This document shows positions 1 to 8,899 of a DNA stretch of 14,392 bases, one piece after another. The notes under the pieces are model-generated. The model made no database searches. It saw only the letters and a program-made list of their open reading frames with translations, and was not told the DNA's origin. Both the position numbers and the translations under genes were made by a program. Source of the DNA: Magnetococcales bacterium (GTDB lineage: Bacteria; Pseudomonadota; Magnetococcia; Magnetococcales; DC0425bin3). Position 1 is the stretch's first letter. Each line of letters opens with the position of its first letter. Location of the stretch: contig JADGCJ010000080.1 in assembly GCA_015229045.1 (NCBI GenBank), positions 1-14,392 on the forward strand, written 5' to 3'.

Positions 1-50
1 CACCAGGACTCTGTCCTGGACCTGCCAGGGAGCCAGCCCCCTGGACCCCG
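1..50 (-). repeat. Gene-end hairpin repeat downstream of folB (double hairpin)
   Basis: Two short hairpins lie side by side just past the folB stop codon. The outer one has arms CCAGGAC (3-9) and GTCCTGG (13-19), a perfect 7-bp stem with a 3-nt loop. The second has arms CCAGGG (25-30) and CCCTGG (39-44) with an 8-nt loop. Read on the minus strand the outer element runs GGTCCAGGA to TCCTGGTG, the same boundary sequence as the hairpin at the right end of the window. There is no T-run, so it is not a classical intrinsic terminator. It may act as a transcript end or a REP-like dispersed repeat. It is cut by the window edge. Confidence 0.5.
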
Positions 51-79
51 TTTTCACAAGCCTATGGCCGAAACGATGA

Positions 80-457
80 TCAAGGCCCGTTTTTTTTGCC
101 GCGTTCGATGCACACCCCTACCGTGCGGGCGAAGCGCAACGCCCCAGGCTTTTCCACCTCGATGCGGACACGCTGCACCATGGGATCTTCCAGACAGAGG
201 TCGGCCAGGGTTTCGGCCAGGGCCTCGACCAGTTGAAAAGAGGACTCTTCCACCAGGGCAATCATTTTTTTGGTCAGGGTTTTATAGTTGACCGTATCGG
301 CGATGCGGTCACTGCGGCCCGCCCTGGCAAGATGAGCAAACAGGGTCACATGCAACAAAATATCCTGGCGATTGCTGCGCTCCCACGCCTCGATGCCGAT
401 GATGCAGCGCAAATGCAGATCCCGGATGGTGATCTGGTCGTAACAGGTTGGGTCCAT
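80..457 (-). CDS. folB: Dihydroneopterin aldolase FolB
   Basis: This 125-residue protein fits the FolB family in length and sequence. FolB cleaves 7,8-dihydroneopterin to 6-hydroxymethyl-dihydropterin and glycolaldehyde in cytosolic folate synthesis and may also epimerise the substrate. Visible family marks are the IIGIEAWER segment (about 19-27), matching the E. coli IGVYDWEQ segment, a VNYKTL strand matching the substrate-binding SYADI region, and the VRIEVEKPGAL block whose Lys103 is the expected catalytic lysine. I chose ATG at 457 because the conserved fold begins a few residues later. An in-frame TTG at 532 would add 25 unrelated residues. The ribosome-binding site at 457 is weak. The gene lies 111 nt after the TPR-glycosyltransferase gene on the same strand and no other folate gene is in view, so its place in that operon is uncertain. 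Confidence 0.9.
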   Translation of the reverse strand: MDPTCYDQITIRDLHLRCIIGIEAWERSNRQDILLHVTLFAHLARAGRSDRIADTVNYKTLTKKMIALVEESSFQLVEALAETLADLCLEDPMVQRVRIEVEKPGALRFARTVGVCIERGKKNGP

Positions 458-491
458 GGTGCGTTCTTGCAAAGGTGTCGATGTTGGTCCG

Positions 492-545
492 CTGTCAGGA
501 AAACAGTTCTTTTGACAGGTTGCAAGGCACAATCCTGACAGGATT
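492..545. promoter_or_regulatory. Cluster of TGACAG/CTGTCA boxes upstream of folB
   Basis: Within 54 bases of the gap between the TPR gene and folB there are three copies of one motif: CTGTCAGGA at 492-500, TGACAGG at 513-519, and the palindrome AATCCTGACAGGATT at 531-545 (7-bp arms around one central base). The first two copies also face each other and could pair as CTGTC/GACAG with an inner AAAA/TTTT stem. This could be an operator or a leader structure for folB. No regulator is recognised and no clear promoter hexamers accompany it. Confidence 0.25.
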
Positions 546-568
546 CCCTGTGGCGGGTGGCAGGGGCT

Positions 569-2890
569 TTATCTCCGGGGCAAGTTGAGGTTTTTTTGGG
601 TCAGGTGAAGCAGCTCTTGTGTCACCTGGTGTATCACGTCGGGCCATCCATCCGGGCGCGTTTGACGAAAAAGACGCATGACGCCAGGATACCAGGGAGA
701 GTCGCTGCGGTCGCGCAGCCAGCGCCAGTCGGTGTTCAGGAAGGGCAGCAACAGCCAGCAGGGTTTTCCCAGGGCCCCGGTCAGGTGGGCGACGGCAGAG
801 TCGATGGTGATGACCAGATCGAGCTGGGTCACAAGGGCTGCCGTGTCGGCAAAATCGGTGATGGCAGCTCCCGGATGCCACAGGGGTTGCCCCGGCGGGG
901 GATGGTTGGCCTCATCCTCGCCGTGCCCTTTTTGCAGGCTGACAAAAGAGATCCCCGGCACGGACCACAAAGGGGCCAAGAGCGACAGACCGGGCAGCGA
1001 GCGGGTGGCGTCGTGTTTGTGGGCAGGGTTGCCTCGCCAGACCAACCCCACGCGCAAGCCCTGTCGAGGCAGAAGGTCACGCCAATGGGTCACGCGCTCC
1101 GGGGCGGCGCTCAAATAGGGAATGGAGGCCGGAATGGTCATCAACGTGGTGGCCAGATGGCGGGGAAGCGACAGGTAAAAGGCCCAAAAATCATGGTGTG
1201 GGTAGTCGCCGGTCTGTTTTTCCACCAGGAGATGATCCACCTCTGCCAGGGAGGCGAACAGCGTTGCGAGCGGGGCTGCGCACGTCAGGGTGAGTCGTGT
1301 GACGCCTCTGGCCTTCAACAGTGCGGCGTAACGACAAAACTGGATCTGGTCGCCGAACCCCTGTTCGGCGACGATCAGCAGGGATTTGCCAGCCAGACTC
1401 TCGCCGTTCCAGTTGGGAAAGGGTATGTCGGCGGGGGTTGTCCACCGCTCTTTTTCGTCCAGACGACGATGGCGCGCCTCATGCAATTTCCATCCCTCTG
1501 GCAGGCGTCCCTGTGAGAGGTAGAACAGGCTCAGGTTCCATTGGGCGTCAACATAGTCCGGATTGAGGTGCAGGGCCTGTTGGTAGGCCGCTTCGGCTGC
1601 GTCAAAGCGCCCCATCACCTGCAAAATATTGCCCAGATTGTAGTGGGCCTCGGCGTAGTCCGGCTTGAGACCGAGCGCCTGACGGTAGGCTGCGTCGGCC
1701 TCGGCAAAACGTCGCATCTCTTGCAGGAGAACGCCCAGATTGTTGTGGGTTTCGGCATCGTCCGGCTTGAGGCTGAGGGCCTGGCGATAGGCTGCTTCGG
1801 CTTCCGGGAAACGTTGCAGATCTTTCAGGAGTATGCCCAGGTTGTAGAGGGCTTCGGCGTAGTCCGGCCTGATGGACAGGGCCTGGCGATAGGCCGTCTC
1901 GGCCTCGGCAAAGCGACGCAGCTTTTGCAGGAGATTGCCCAGATTGTAGTGGGCTGCGGCATGGTTTGGCTTGTTGTGCAGGGCTTGCCGATAGGCTGTT
2001 TCGGCTTCTGCAAAGCGTTTCAGTTCCAGCAGGAGATTGCCCAGATTGTTGTGGCTTTCGGCATGGTCTGGTCTGTCGTGCAGGGCGTGTCGATAGCACG
2101 CCTCGGCCTCTGCAAAACGTTGCATCTCCTGCAGGAGAACACCCAGGTTGGAGCGGATTTCGGCGCGGTCGGGATGAATGTGCAGGGCCTGGCGCAGGGC
2201 TGTCTCGGCTTCGGCGAAGCGTTTTTGCTCTTTCAGGAGGTTGCCCAGATTGTTGTGGGTTGCGGCAAGGTTTGGCTTGCTGTGCAGGGCCTGACGCAGG
2301 GCTGTTTCGGCCTCGGTGAAACGCTTTGTCTCGTACAGGAGCAGACCCAGATGGTTGTGGGCTTCCGCATAGTCGGGGCGGATGCGCAGGGCCTGGCGCA
2401 GGGCTGTTTCGGCCTCGTCGGGACGGTGGCGCTCCTTCAGGAGGTTGCCCAGGTTGACGTGGGCCTCGGCGAAGTCGGGTTTATGGTGCAGGGCCTGGCG
2501 CAGGGCTGTTTCGGCTTCGGTGAAACGGTGCTGATGTTGCAGGAGGGTGCCCAGATTGTTGTGAGCTGCGGCGTAGTCCGGTTTGAGGCGCAGGGCCTGG
2601 TGGTAGGCTGCTTCGGCCTCTTCGGGACGTTGCATGTCGCGCAGGAGGTTGCCCAGGTTGTAGTGGGCTTCGACAAAGTTGGGTTCGATGCGCAGGGCTT
2701 GTTGCCAACAGGGGATGGCTTGTTCGGGGTTGCCCAGTTGTATATGGCAGATGGCGGACAGATTGAGCAGGTGGATATCGGGTCCGAACTTTGCCAGGGT
2801 TTGTTGGGCGGTGGCTAGTGACAGGGCTGTTTGGCCTGTGGCGTAGAGGGCGAAGGCTTCTTGTTGGGTGGTGGTGGTGCGACGGGACAT
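569..2890 (-). CDS. TPR protein with C-terminal GT9-like glycosyltransferase domain
   Basis: From ATG at 2890 the product is 773 residues. Residues about 38-445 form twelve consecutive 34-residue tetratricopeptide repeats of the form NLGxLLxxxxRxxEAExxxRQAL-x-xxPD, followed by one degenerate unit. Residues about 500-773 resemble the GT9/heptosyltransferase-like domain often fused to TPRs: EQGFGDQIQF near 509-518, a GLVWRGNPAHKHD segment, VSLQKG, and DSAVAHLTGALGKP near 696, which corresponds to the nucleotide-sugar binding end of such folds. TPR-GT proteins modify proteins or surface glycans; the acceptor here is unknown. No signal peptide or membrane span is seen, so it is probably cytosolic. 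A start at 2923 or 2926 would overlap the stop of the upstream dikinase gene (ATGATGGGGGGTAG). ATG 2890 has AGGGG nine bases upstream and better fits the domain start. Either way translation is likely coupled. Confidence 0.88.
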   Translation of the reverse strand: MSRRTTTTQQEAFALYATGQTALSLATAQQTLAKFGPDIHLLNLSAICHIQLGNPEQAIPCWQQALRIEPNFVEAHYNLGNLLRDMQRPEEAEAAYHQALRLKPDYAAAHNNLGTLLQHQHRFTEAETALRQALHHKPDFAEAHVNLGNLLKERHRPDEAETALRQALRIRPDYAEAHNHLGLLLYETKRFTEAETALRQALHSKPNLAATHNNLGNLLKEQKRFAEAETALRQALHIHPDRAEIRSNLGVLLQEMQRFAEAEACYRHALHDRPDHAESHNNLGNLLLELKRFAEAETAYRQALHNKPNHAAAHYNLGNLLQKLRRFAEAETAYRQALSIRPDYAEALYNLGILLKDLQRFPEAEAAYRQALSLKPDDAETHNNLGVLLQEMRRFAEADAAYRQALGLKPDYAEAHYNLGNILQVMGRFDAAEAAYQQALHLNPDYVDAQWNLSLFYLSQGRLPEGWKLHEARHRRLDEKERWTTPADIPFPNWNGESLAGKSLLIVAEQGFGDQIQFCRYAALLKARGVTRLTLTCAAPLATLFASLAEVDHLLVEKQTGDYPHHDFWAFYLSLPRHLATTLMTIPASIPYLSAAPERVTHWRDLLPRQGLRVGLVWRGNPAHKHDATRSLPGLSLLAPLWSVPGISFVSLQKGHGEDEANHPPPGQPLWHPGAAITDFADTAALVTQLDLVITIDSAVAHLTGALGKPCWLLLPFLNTDWRWLRDRSDSPWYPGVMRLFRQTRPDGWPDVIHQVTQELLHLTQKNLNLPRR
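1556..2779 (-). repeat. Tandem 102-bp DNA repeats encoding twelve TPR units
   Basis: Twelve in-register units of 102 bp encode the TPR array. They fall into two sub-types by the end of helix B: units 3-6 read ETALRQAL, and units 8-12 mostly read AYRQAL, with unit 7 intermediate. The clustering suggests growth by block duplication of neighbouring units. The array also creates a long repetitive antisense frame that is not a gene. Confidence 0.85.
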
Positions 2891-2912
2891 GGGTTTTCGC
2901 CCCTGGCCCTTC

Positions 2913-5900
2913 CTACCCCCCATCATCTCCCCCCATCACCGTCGATTCAGCCTCATGCCACCCGGCCAACACCAACCCACGCCGACCATCCAGACTGATG
3001 CGCTCCCCACAACGTACAGGATACCCCCCAATCTCACCATGATCCCGATCCACACCCCGCACGTTCAAGGCCTCACAACCAACCACGCAGGTCTTCTCCA
3101 AACGTGCCGCCACGATGGAAGCATGCGATGTCTGCCCACCCCGCGCCGTCAACAACCCCTGGGCGAGGTAAATCTCCTTGATATCCTCGGGAACAGTATC
3201 ATAACGAATCAGGATCAAAGGGGTGTCCGGATCCTCCGCCCGCAAACTCTGAATCTGCTCCAGATTGAAAACCGCCCGACCACACAAAGTACCCCCACTG
3301 ACACCGATCCCCTGCGCCAAAAAAGGATCACCCAGCCGGGTGTCAATCTTGAAACGACGCACCACCAGGGGCTTTTCCGCCGCCGTGGCCATGTCCCGGG
3401 TCTGGAGAAGCCACAAATTGTCCGCACGCGGACCATCGAAGGTGAACTCGATCTCCTGCGGACTCCAATGCTGGTCGTAGATCAGGGATTTGGCATGACG
3501 CAGAAGCTCCGCGTGAATCTCCGGAAAACACCGCTCCAGAGACATCTCCGGATCCCGGCCATCGCTCTTGCACTGCTCCACCGAGACAGGCTGAGTGGCG
3601 ACAAGACCACCCACGATATCTTCGCCCTGATTGCCCGGCGTAAAGTCCCCCCACAACATGACCCGGTTGAGCCGCTGACCAGGATGAGCCGTGAACAACA
3701 CCCCGGTTCCCGACAGCTGGTTGACGTTGCCAAAAATCATGGTTTGCAGGACAACAGCCGTTCCCCAATCGTTGGCGATGCCAAGGATACGGCGATAATC
3801 CTTGGCCTTGAGGGCATTCCAGGATTGAACCACCTGCTGGATGCTGGCCAGCAACTGCTCCCAGGGATCCTCGGGAATGACAATGCCCATCTCCCGGGTG
3901 GCTGCCTCATAGGCATCGGCCAGCTCCTGCATCTGCGTGGGGGTGAAGTCCCTCTTTCGTTCGATGCCATGGCGACGCTTGGTTTGACGCATCAGGTCGG
4001 AAAAGAGGTTGCGCCCCATGTCAAAGCTCATGGCCCAGGACTGAATGAAGCGCCGATAGTTGTCCCAGGCGAAGAAGGGGTTGCCGCTCTCCCGGATGAT
4101 GCCCGCCACAATATCGCGATTGATGCCGACGTTGTGGATGGTCTGCATCATGCCGGGCATGGAGATTGACGCCCCGCTGCGCACCGACAACAACAAAGGC
4201 CGTGCCGCCTGTCCGAACTGCCTGCCCGTGCGCGCCTCGATGGCAGCGATCCGACCCTTCAACTGGGCGAGAAAGTCGTTCCAGGCTGGTTGATAATGGC
4301 GCACAATCTGCCGACAACGGAAAAACTCCGTGGTCAGAACCGTTCCAGGGGGGATGGGCAGACCCAGATCGGCCATCTGGGTCAGATTGAAACCCTTGCC
4401 CCCCAACAGCATGAGGTTGCGATCCTGATGCCCCTGGGCATGCACGTCCCGGAAGAGCCGCTCGGGGTTGTAGGTCATGAGAAGATCCATGCCCCGGGGG
4501 TCCAGATGGTGCTGCTGGGCGGCCAGAACCTTCAGAATGCGGGCCAGAAAGCGATCCAGCGCCTGCAAACCGAATGTTCCGGCGATGAGGTCACGGAAAA
4601 ACACCTCGCTGATCTGCTCCAGGGAGAGGGCCAGATCGGCGCTGCGCAGGGCGCGATAACGCGGCAGCAGGGGTTCCGGCGCTATCTGGGTGACGAGCAG
4701 GGCCAGATTGTCGCGATGATGGCTGGCATAGTTTGTCTCGATGATCGATTTGACCCCCTCCGAAAAGCCCCGGAAGAGATCCATGTACTGATAAAAGGTG
4801 AGCTGCCGGGTGCGCAGGGAGTCTTCCAGAATGACCAGATGATCACGCAGCTTGCGCGAGGTGATGCCATCGATGGCCAAGGCGCGCACGAAATAGTGCA
4901 ACTGGCGGGCAATGCCCCGAAAACTGGCCTGGGTGATCAACCCATCGGGAATGGTCGCAAGCAGACGTTCCAGACAGACATTGGCCAGATTTTCCAGCCG
5001 GAAGGTCAGGGAGAGAGCATCAAACTTGCGCTCCCGGTACTGGCCATAGATCGAAGGGATGCCCACGGCGATATGGCGTTTTTGATAGATCTCCTCGTGC
5101 GCCGGAAACACCTCCCGGGAGAGGATCACCCCCTGCAACCCCTCCAGGACATCGAGCAGGGTGGCCAGAAGGGTTTCGTTGTCGACCTCGGCATCCAGGT
5201 CGGCCAGAAGGCGGTCCAGATGCGCAAACCCCTGAAACGAGGCATCGCGCAGTGTGGCATGGATCCCCTGAAAGCCGAGATTGTATTTGCGATGCAGCAT
5301 CTGGTACAGATGCAGCAGATGCGCGACCCGTCGCCGTGCGGTTTCGGGGAGATCGACCGCCCCCATGATCAGGGGCAGGGCACCATCCAGGGTCAGGTCG
5401 AGCAGCTCTTGCGGGTCGGCAAAGCCGGATTTTTCACACACCCGCACGACGACCTGATGCACCCCGTCGAACAGCGGACCGGCAGCCGGTATCTCCTCCA
5501 GCAACGAGGCGGGGAGAAAGGGGTGCAAAGGTGTTTTATCGCCGTCGAACCAGAATTGCACGATGGCCGCCGTCAACCCCACCGTCAGATTGGTACTCTC
5601 CACGTGGCACTGCTTGCGGAGAAAATGGACCATGCGATCCTGACGCTGGGTCAACTCGTCCAGGTCGGTGGAGACGTTGCGCAGCTCTCCCTCGGCGCCA
5701 ATCTCGTTGAAATAGACCGGCAACAGGCGCGCCAACTGCTTGATCAGATTGAAAACCGGCTCGATATCGCTGTTGAGGATGCGGGTGATCTCTTTCTGGA
5801 AAAGATCGGTGTCCTTGATGCAGGTGCCGGTGAGGTGCAGATTGATGATCAACGCCGACAGCAGCGTGGCGCACCATTTGGGGTTTTTCAAAATCAGGTC

Positions 5901-7190
5901 GAGCCACACCCGGACGTTGTACAGATGGGCCGGATTGGCCACCGGCTGCCAGTCGACATCGACCCCCTGCACCGCGCTGTACTGAAAGCCAAAACGCACC
6001 ACCTCCCCCAGAAACATCTCCACCAGGCCGCTTTGGTTGCGCAAAAACACCTCGGTGCCGAGCGCCTCGATACATTGCAGGGCTGTATGGGGAAAGTGGA
6101 CGACGTTGACCTTGAGAAACTGGAAGGTGCGGAGGAAAACATCGTGGATCTGCTCCGGGGTCTGTTCCAGGCGCACGAGATGGACCAGGGTGCGGTTGAT
6201 TTCGCGCAGGGTCTCTTCGTGGATCAGGCCGAGTCCCTCGGTCTCCATGATGTGAAACAGGAAGGCGAGGGTGCGATTGTCCGTGTCGATGGGAGAGGTC
6301 TGGCTGGCGATCAGGCGTCCCAGGTCGGTGGCGGCCTGCCGGTAGCCGCGCACCACGTCCAGAAAGGTGGGCAGTTCCAGCAGCCGGGTTGCCGCCTCCA
6401 GGGCATCGGCTGCGCCGCTTTCCGGTGCGCGGTCGGCGGCCAGGATGGTGCGCAGGCGCTCCTGCTGGTCGCGCAGGGCTCGATGGGAGATCGCCCGCAC
6501 GGCATCAGCCTGATCCTGGGCGAAAAAAGTCGCCGGATCGGGACGTTGCAGCCAATAGTCGTGGGACAGCTCCAGGGTGCGGCGGAGCAGGTCGCGCACG
6601 TTGCGCGGATCCGGTACCGTCGCTTGTGGTGACGGCATCTGTCGGCAGGCGACCAGCAGCTGTTCCAGGGTGCGCGACAGCGGGTAGTAACTCTGTACCA
6701 GCCAGAACAGGTGACGCCCGGGCAGCAGGGTCAGTCGCTGTAAAACACGATCAAAACCAGGGCCATAGGCGGCCAGATGTCCGGGTGTGATCCGGGAGGT
6801 CACCTGTTCCAGAAAGGCGGTCAACCCTTCCAGGGCATCACGTATCTGGGTCTCTTTGCCTTCGCTGGCCTGAAGAAAGAAATCGACAAAAAGATCAAAA
6901 GCCTCCGGTCCCGACGCATGGTTGGCGTACAAGGACCAGTTTTTCAGCACGAACCCTTTCAGCTCCGGCAGGATCAAGGGCCAGTTGCGAAAGGGGTGGT
7001 TCAGCTCTTTGAGGAGGATATGCAGGGCATCGCCGATGCCGGTGTAGTCGGCAACGACGCGCTGCAACACCGCGTGGCGCGGGTCGATGGCGACCTGCGC
7101 CACGGCGGTATTGCGCAAATTGACCCGGAGGGCATCCGAAACGAGCGACGGCCCTCCGGTGTTGCCAGAGAGAGGTTTTCTGGCGGTCAC
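2913..7190 (-). CDS. PPDK-like dikinase with large unassigned N-terminal region and no PEP barrel
   Basis: This is a 1,425-residue protein if started at GTG 7190. Residues about 925-1260 form a PPDK/PEP-synthase nucleotide-binding domain. It has LGGKGFNL with Lys932, SVRSGA with Arg1004 followed by SMPGMMQT, GTGVLFTAHP, NQGEDIVGG and a closing LLQTR. Residues about 1280-1390 form the swivelling phosphohistidine domain, with TARGGQTSHAS and catalytic His1356. True PPDK continues with a PEP/pyruvate TIM barrel of several hundred residues; here only about 70 residues follow His1356. The first roughly 900 residues look soluble and helical with no motif I recognise. A first phosphotransfer from ATP to histidine is therefore likely and the final acceptor unknown. 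GTG 7190 lies 5 nt after the gapA stop with a weak ribosome-binding site; GTG 7256 inside gapA is the alternative. The gene probably shares gapA's transcript and feeds translation into the TPR gene. Confidence 0.85.
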   Translation of the reverse strand: MTARKPLSGNTGGPSLVSDALRVNLRNTAVAQVAIDPRHAVLQRVVADYTGIGDALHILLKELNHPFRNWPLILPELKGFVLKNWSLYANHASGPEAFDLFVDFFLQASEGKETQIRDALEGLTAFLEQVTSRITPGHLAAYGPGFDRVLQRLTLLPGRHLFWLVQSYYPLSRTLEQLLVACRQMPSPQATVPDPRNVRDLLRRTLELSHDYWLQRPDPATFFAQDQADAVRAISHRALRDQQERLRTILAADRAPESGAADALEAATRLLELPTFLDVVRGYRQAATDLGRLIASQTSPIDTDNRTLAFLFHIMETEGLGLIHEETLREINRTLVHLVRLEQTPEQIHDVFLRTFQFLKVNVVHFPHTALQCIEALGTEVFLRNQSGLVEMFLGEVVRFGFQYSAVQGVDVDWQPVANPAHLYNVRVWLDLILKNPKWCATLLSALIINLHLTGTCIKDTDLFQKEITRILNSDIEPVFNLIKQLARLLPVYFNEIGAEGELRNVSTDLDELTQRQDRMVHFLRKQCHVESTNLTVGLTAAIVQFWFDGDKTPLHPFLPASLLEEIPAAGPLFDGVHQVVVRVCEKSGFADPQELLDLTLDGALPLIMGAVDLPETARRRVAHLLHLYQMLHRKYNLGFQGIHATLRDASFQGFAHLDRLLADLDAEVDNETLLATLLDVLEGLQGVILSREVFPAHEEIYQKRHIAVGIPSIYGQYRERKFDALSLTFRLENLANVCLERLLATIPDGLITQASFRGIARQLHYFVRALAIDGITSRKLRDHLVILEDSLRTRQLTFYQYMDLFRGFSEGVKSIIETNYASHHRDNLALLVTQIAPEPLLPRYRALRSADLALSLEQISEVFFRDLIAGTFGLQALDRFLARILKVLAAQQHHLDPRGMDLLMTYNPERLFRDVHAQGHQDRNLMLLGGKGFNLTQMADLGLPIPPGTVLTTEFFRCRQIVRHYQPAWNDFLAQLKGRIAAIEARTGRQFGQAARPLLLSVRSGASISMPGMMQTIHNVGINRDIVAGIIRESGNPFFAWDNYRRFIQSWAMSFDMGRNLFSDLMRQTKRRHGIERKRDFTPTQMQELADAYEAATREMGIVIPEDPWEQLLASIQQVVQSWNALKAKDYRRILGIANDWGTAVVLQTMIFGNVNQLSGTGVLFTAHPGQRLNRVMLWGDFTPGNQGEDIVGGLVATQPVSVEQCKSDGRDPEMSLERCFPEIHAELLRHAKSLIYDQHWSPQEIEFTFDGPRADNLWLLQTRDMATAAEKPLVVRRFKIDTRLGDPFLAQGIGVSGGTLCGRAVFNLEQIQSLRAEDPDTPLILIRYDTVPEDIKEIYLAQGLLTARGGQTSHASIVAARLEKTCVVGCEALNVRGVDRDHGEIGGYPVRCGERISLDGRRGLVLAGWHEAESTVMGGDDGG

Positions 7191-7195
7191 GAGTC

Positions 7196-8197
<1,002 letters not shown>

Positions 8198-8408
8198 CTT
8201 TGACTCCTGAATTTAAATGGCCAATTGGCCCGTTGATGGCGTTCCGGGCCGTTCCGACCGGACCCCGCCACGACCGGCGGAACATCCGCCAATCGGTGAA
8301 CCCTGAACGAAAAAGTGAGCAAGAAGATATTGGATTCCTCGCCAAAAAACAACTCGGACACCAGACTTTGTCCGCATTTCCCTCTGGACGCTCGTTGAAG
8401 GTAGCCGC
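8198..8408. promoter_or_regulatory. Divergent control region between gapA and the RatA-like operon
   Basis: This 211-nt gap must hold promoters for both directions, though I cannot assign convincing -35/-10 pairs. It contains a perfect 12-bp palindrome GGCCAATTGGCC at 8219-8230, about 22 bases upstream of the gapA start; an imperfect hairpin at 8251-8283 (GTTCC/GGAAC outside, CCGG/CCGG inside); and a 6-bp hairpin CGGACA/TGTCCG at 8355-8374 in the leader of the first RatA-like gene. The palindrome is the best candidate operator. Confidence 0.35.
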
Positions 8409-8858
8409 ATGCCTCGCATCCAGTTGTCTGATATTGTTCCATTCCAGCCGGTGCAAATGTACGATCTGGTCCTGGACGTGCGCAAATATCCTGAATTTCT
8501 TCCCTGGTGCACCAAGACCCGGGTCTTCAACGAGGAGGAGAGACAGTTTGTGGCTGAACTGACCATCAGCTTCCGGGGCATGCGCGAGAGTTTCCAGACT
8601 GTGGACCGCTTTGTGCCGTCACGCAAGGTGGAAGTCAAGTTGCGATCTGGTCCGTTCCAGCATTTGGAAAACGAATGGACCTTCACCCCTGTTGCCCAGG
8701 GGACGCGCGTCGACTTTTTCATCGACTTCAAATTCAAGAGCCGCCTCATGAACGTGACCCTGGGACCGATCTTCACCCAGGTTTCCAAGCAAATGCTGGA
8801 GGCCTTTCGCAACCGTGCCTTTGTCTTGTATGGCCAAACCCTCATTGCCCCGCCCTAG
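8409..8858 (+). CDS. RatA/COQ10-family START-domain protein, copy 1
   Basis: The 149-residue product matches the RatA/COQ10 (polyketide cyclase-like START) family in length and motifs. These are VPFQPVQMYDLV at 10-21, YPEFLPWC at 27-34, SGPFQHLENEW in the middle, FTPVAQGTRVDFFIDFKFKSRL, and a C-terminal amphipathic helix ending in AFRNRAFVLYG. Family members bind ubiquinone or related lipids in a hydrophobic pocket (Coq10). In E. coli, RatA was also described as a toxin blocking 70S ribosome assembly. The usual partner RatB is not adjacent. ATG 8409 is preceded by GAAGG with a 7-nt spacer. It is the first of three plus-strand genes and 41 nt separates it from a paralogue. A quinone-chaperone role is as plausible as a toxin role. 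Confidence 0.87.
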   Translation: MPRIQLSDIVPFQPVQMYDLVLDVRKYPEFLPWCTKTRVFNEEERQFVAELTISFRGMRESFQTVDRFVPSRKVEVKLRSGPFQHLENEWTFTPVAQGTRVDFFIDFKFKSRLMNVTLGPIFTQVSKQMLEAFRNRAFVLYGQTLIAPP

Positions 8859-8899
8859 GAGTTTGAGCCTGTTTCTCCACACGCCCAAGAGAGTGCCGC

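Noticed and set aside
1541..2818. 425-codon plus-strand open frame opposite the TPR array
   Set aside because: Its product is a periodic VAQIVVG-like pattern that merely mirrors the 102-bp TPR repeats.
4290..6632. 780-codon plus-strand open frame opposite the dikinase gene
   Set aside because: It is fully antisense to a gene with clear conserved domains and its translation shows no recognisable motif. GC-rich codon use of the real gene keeps this frame free of stops.
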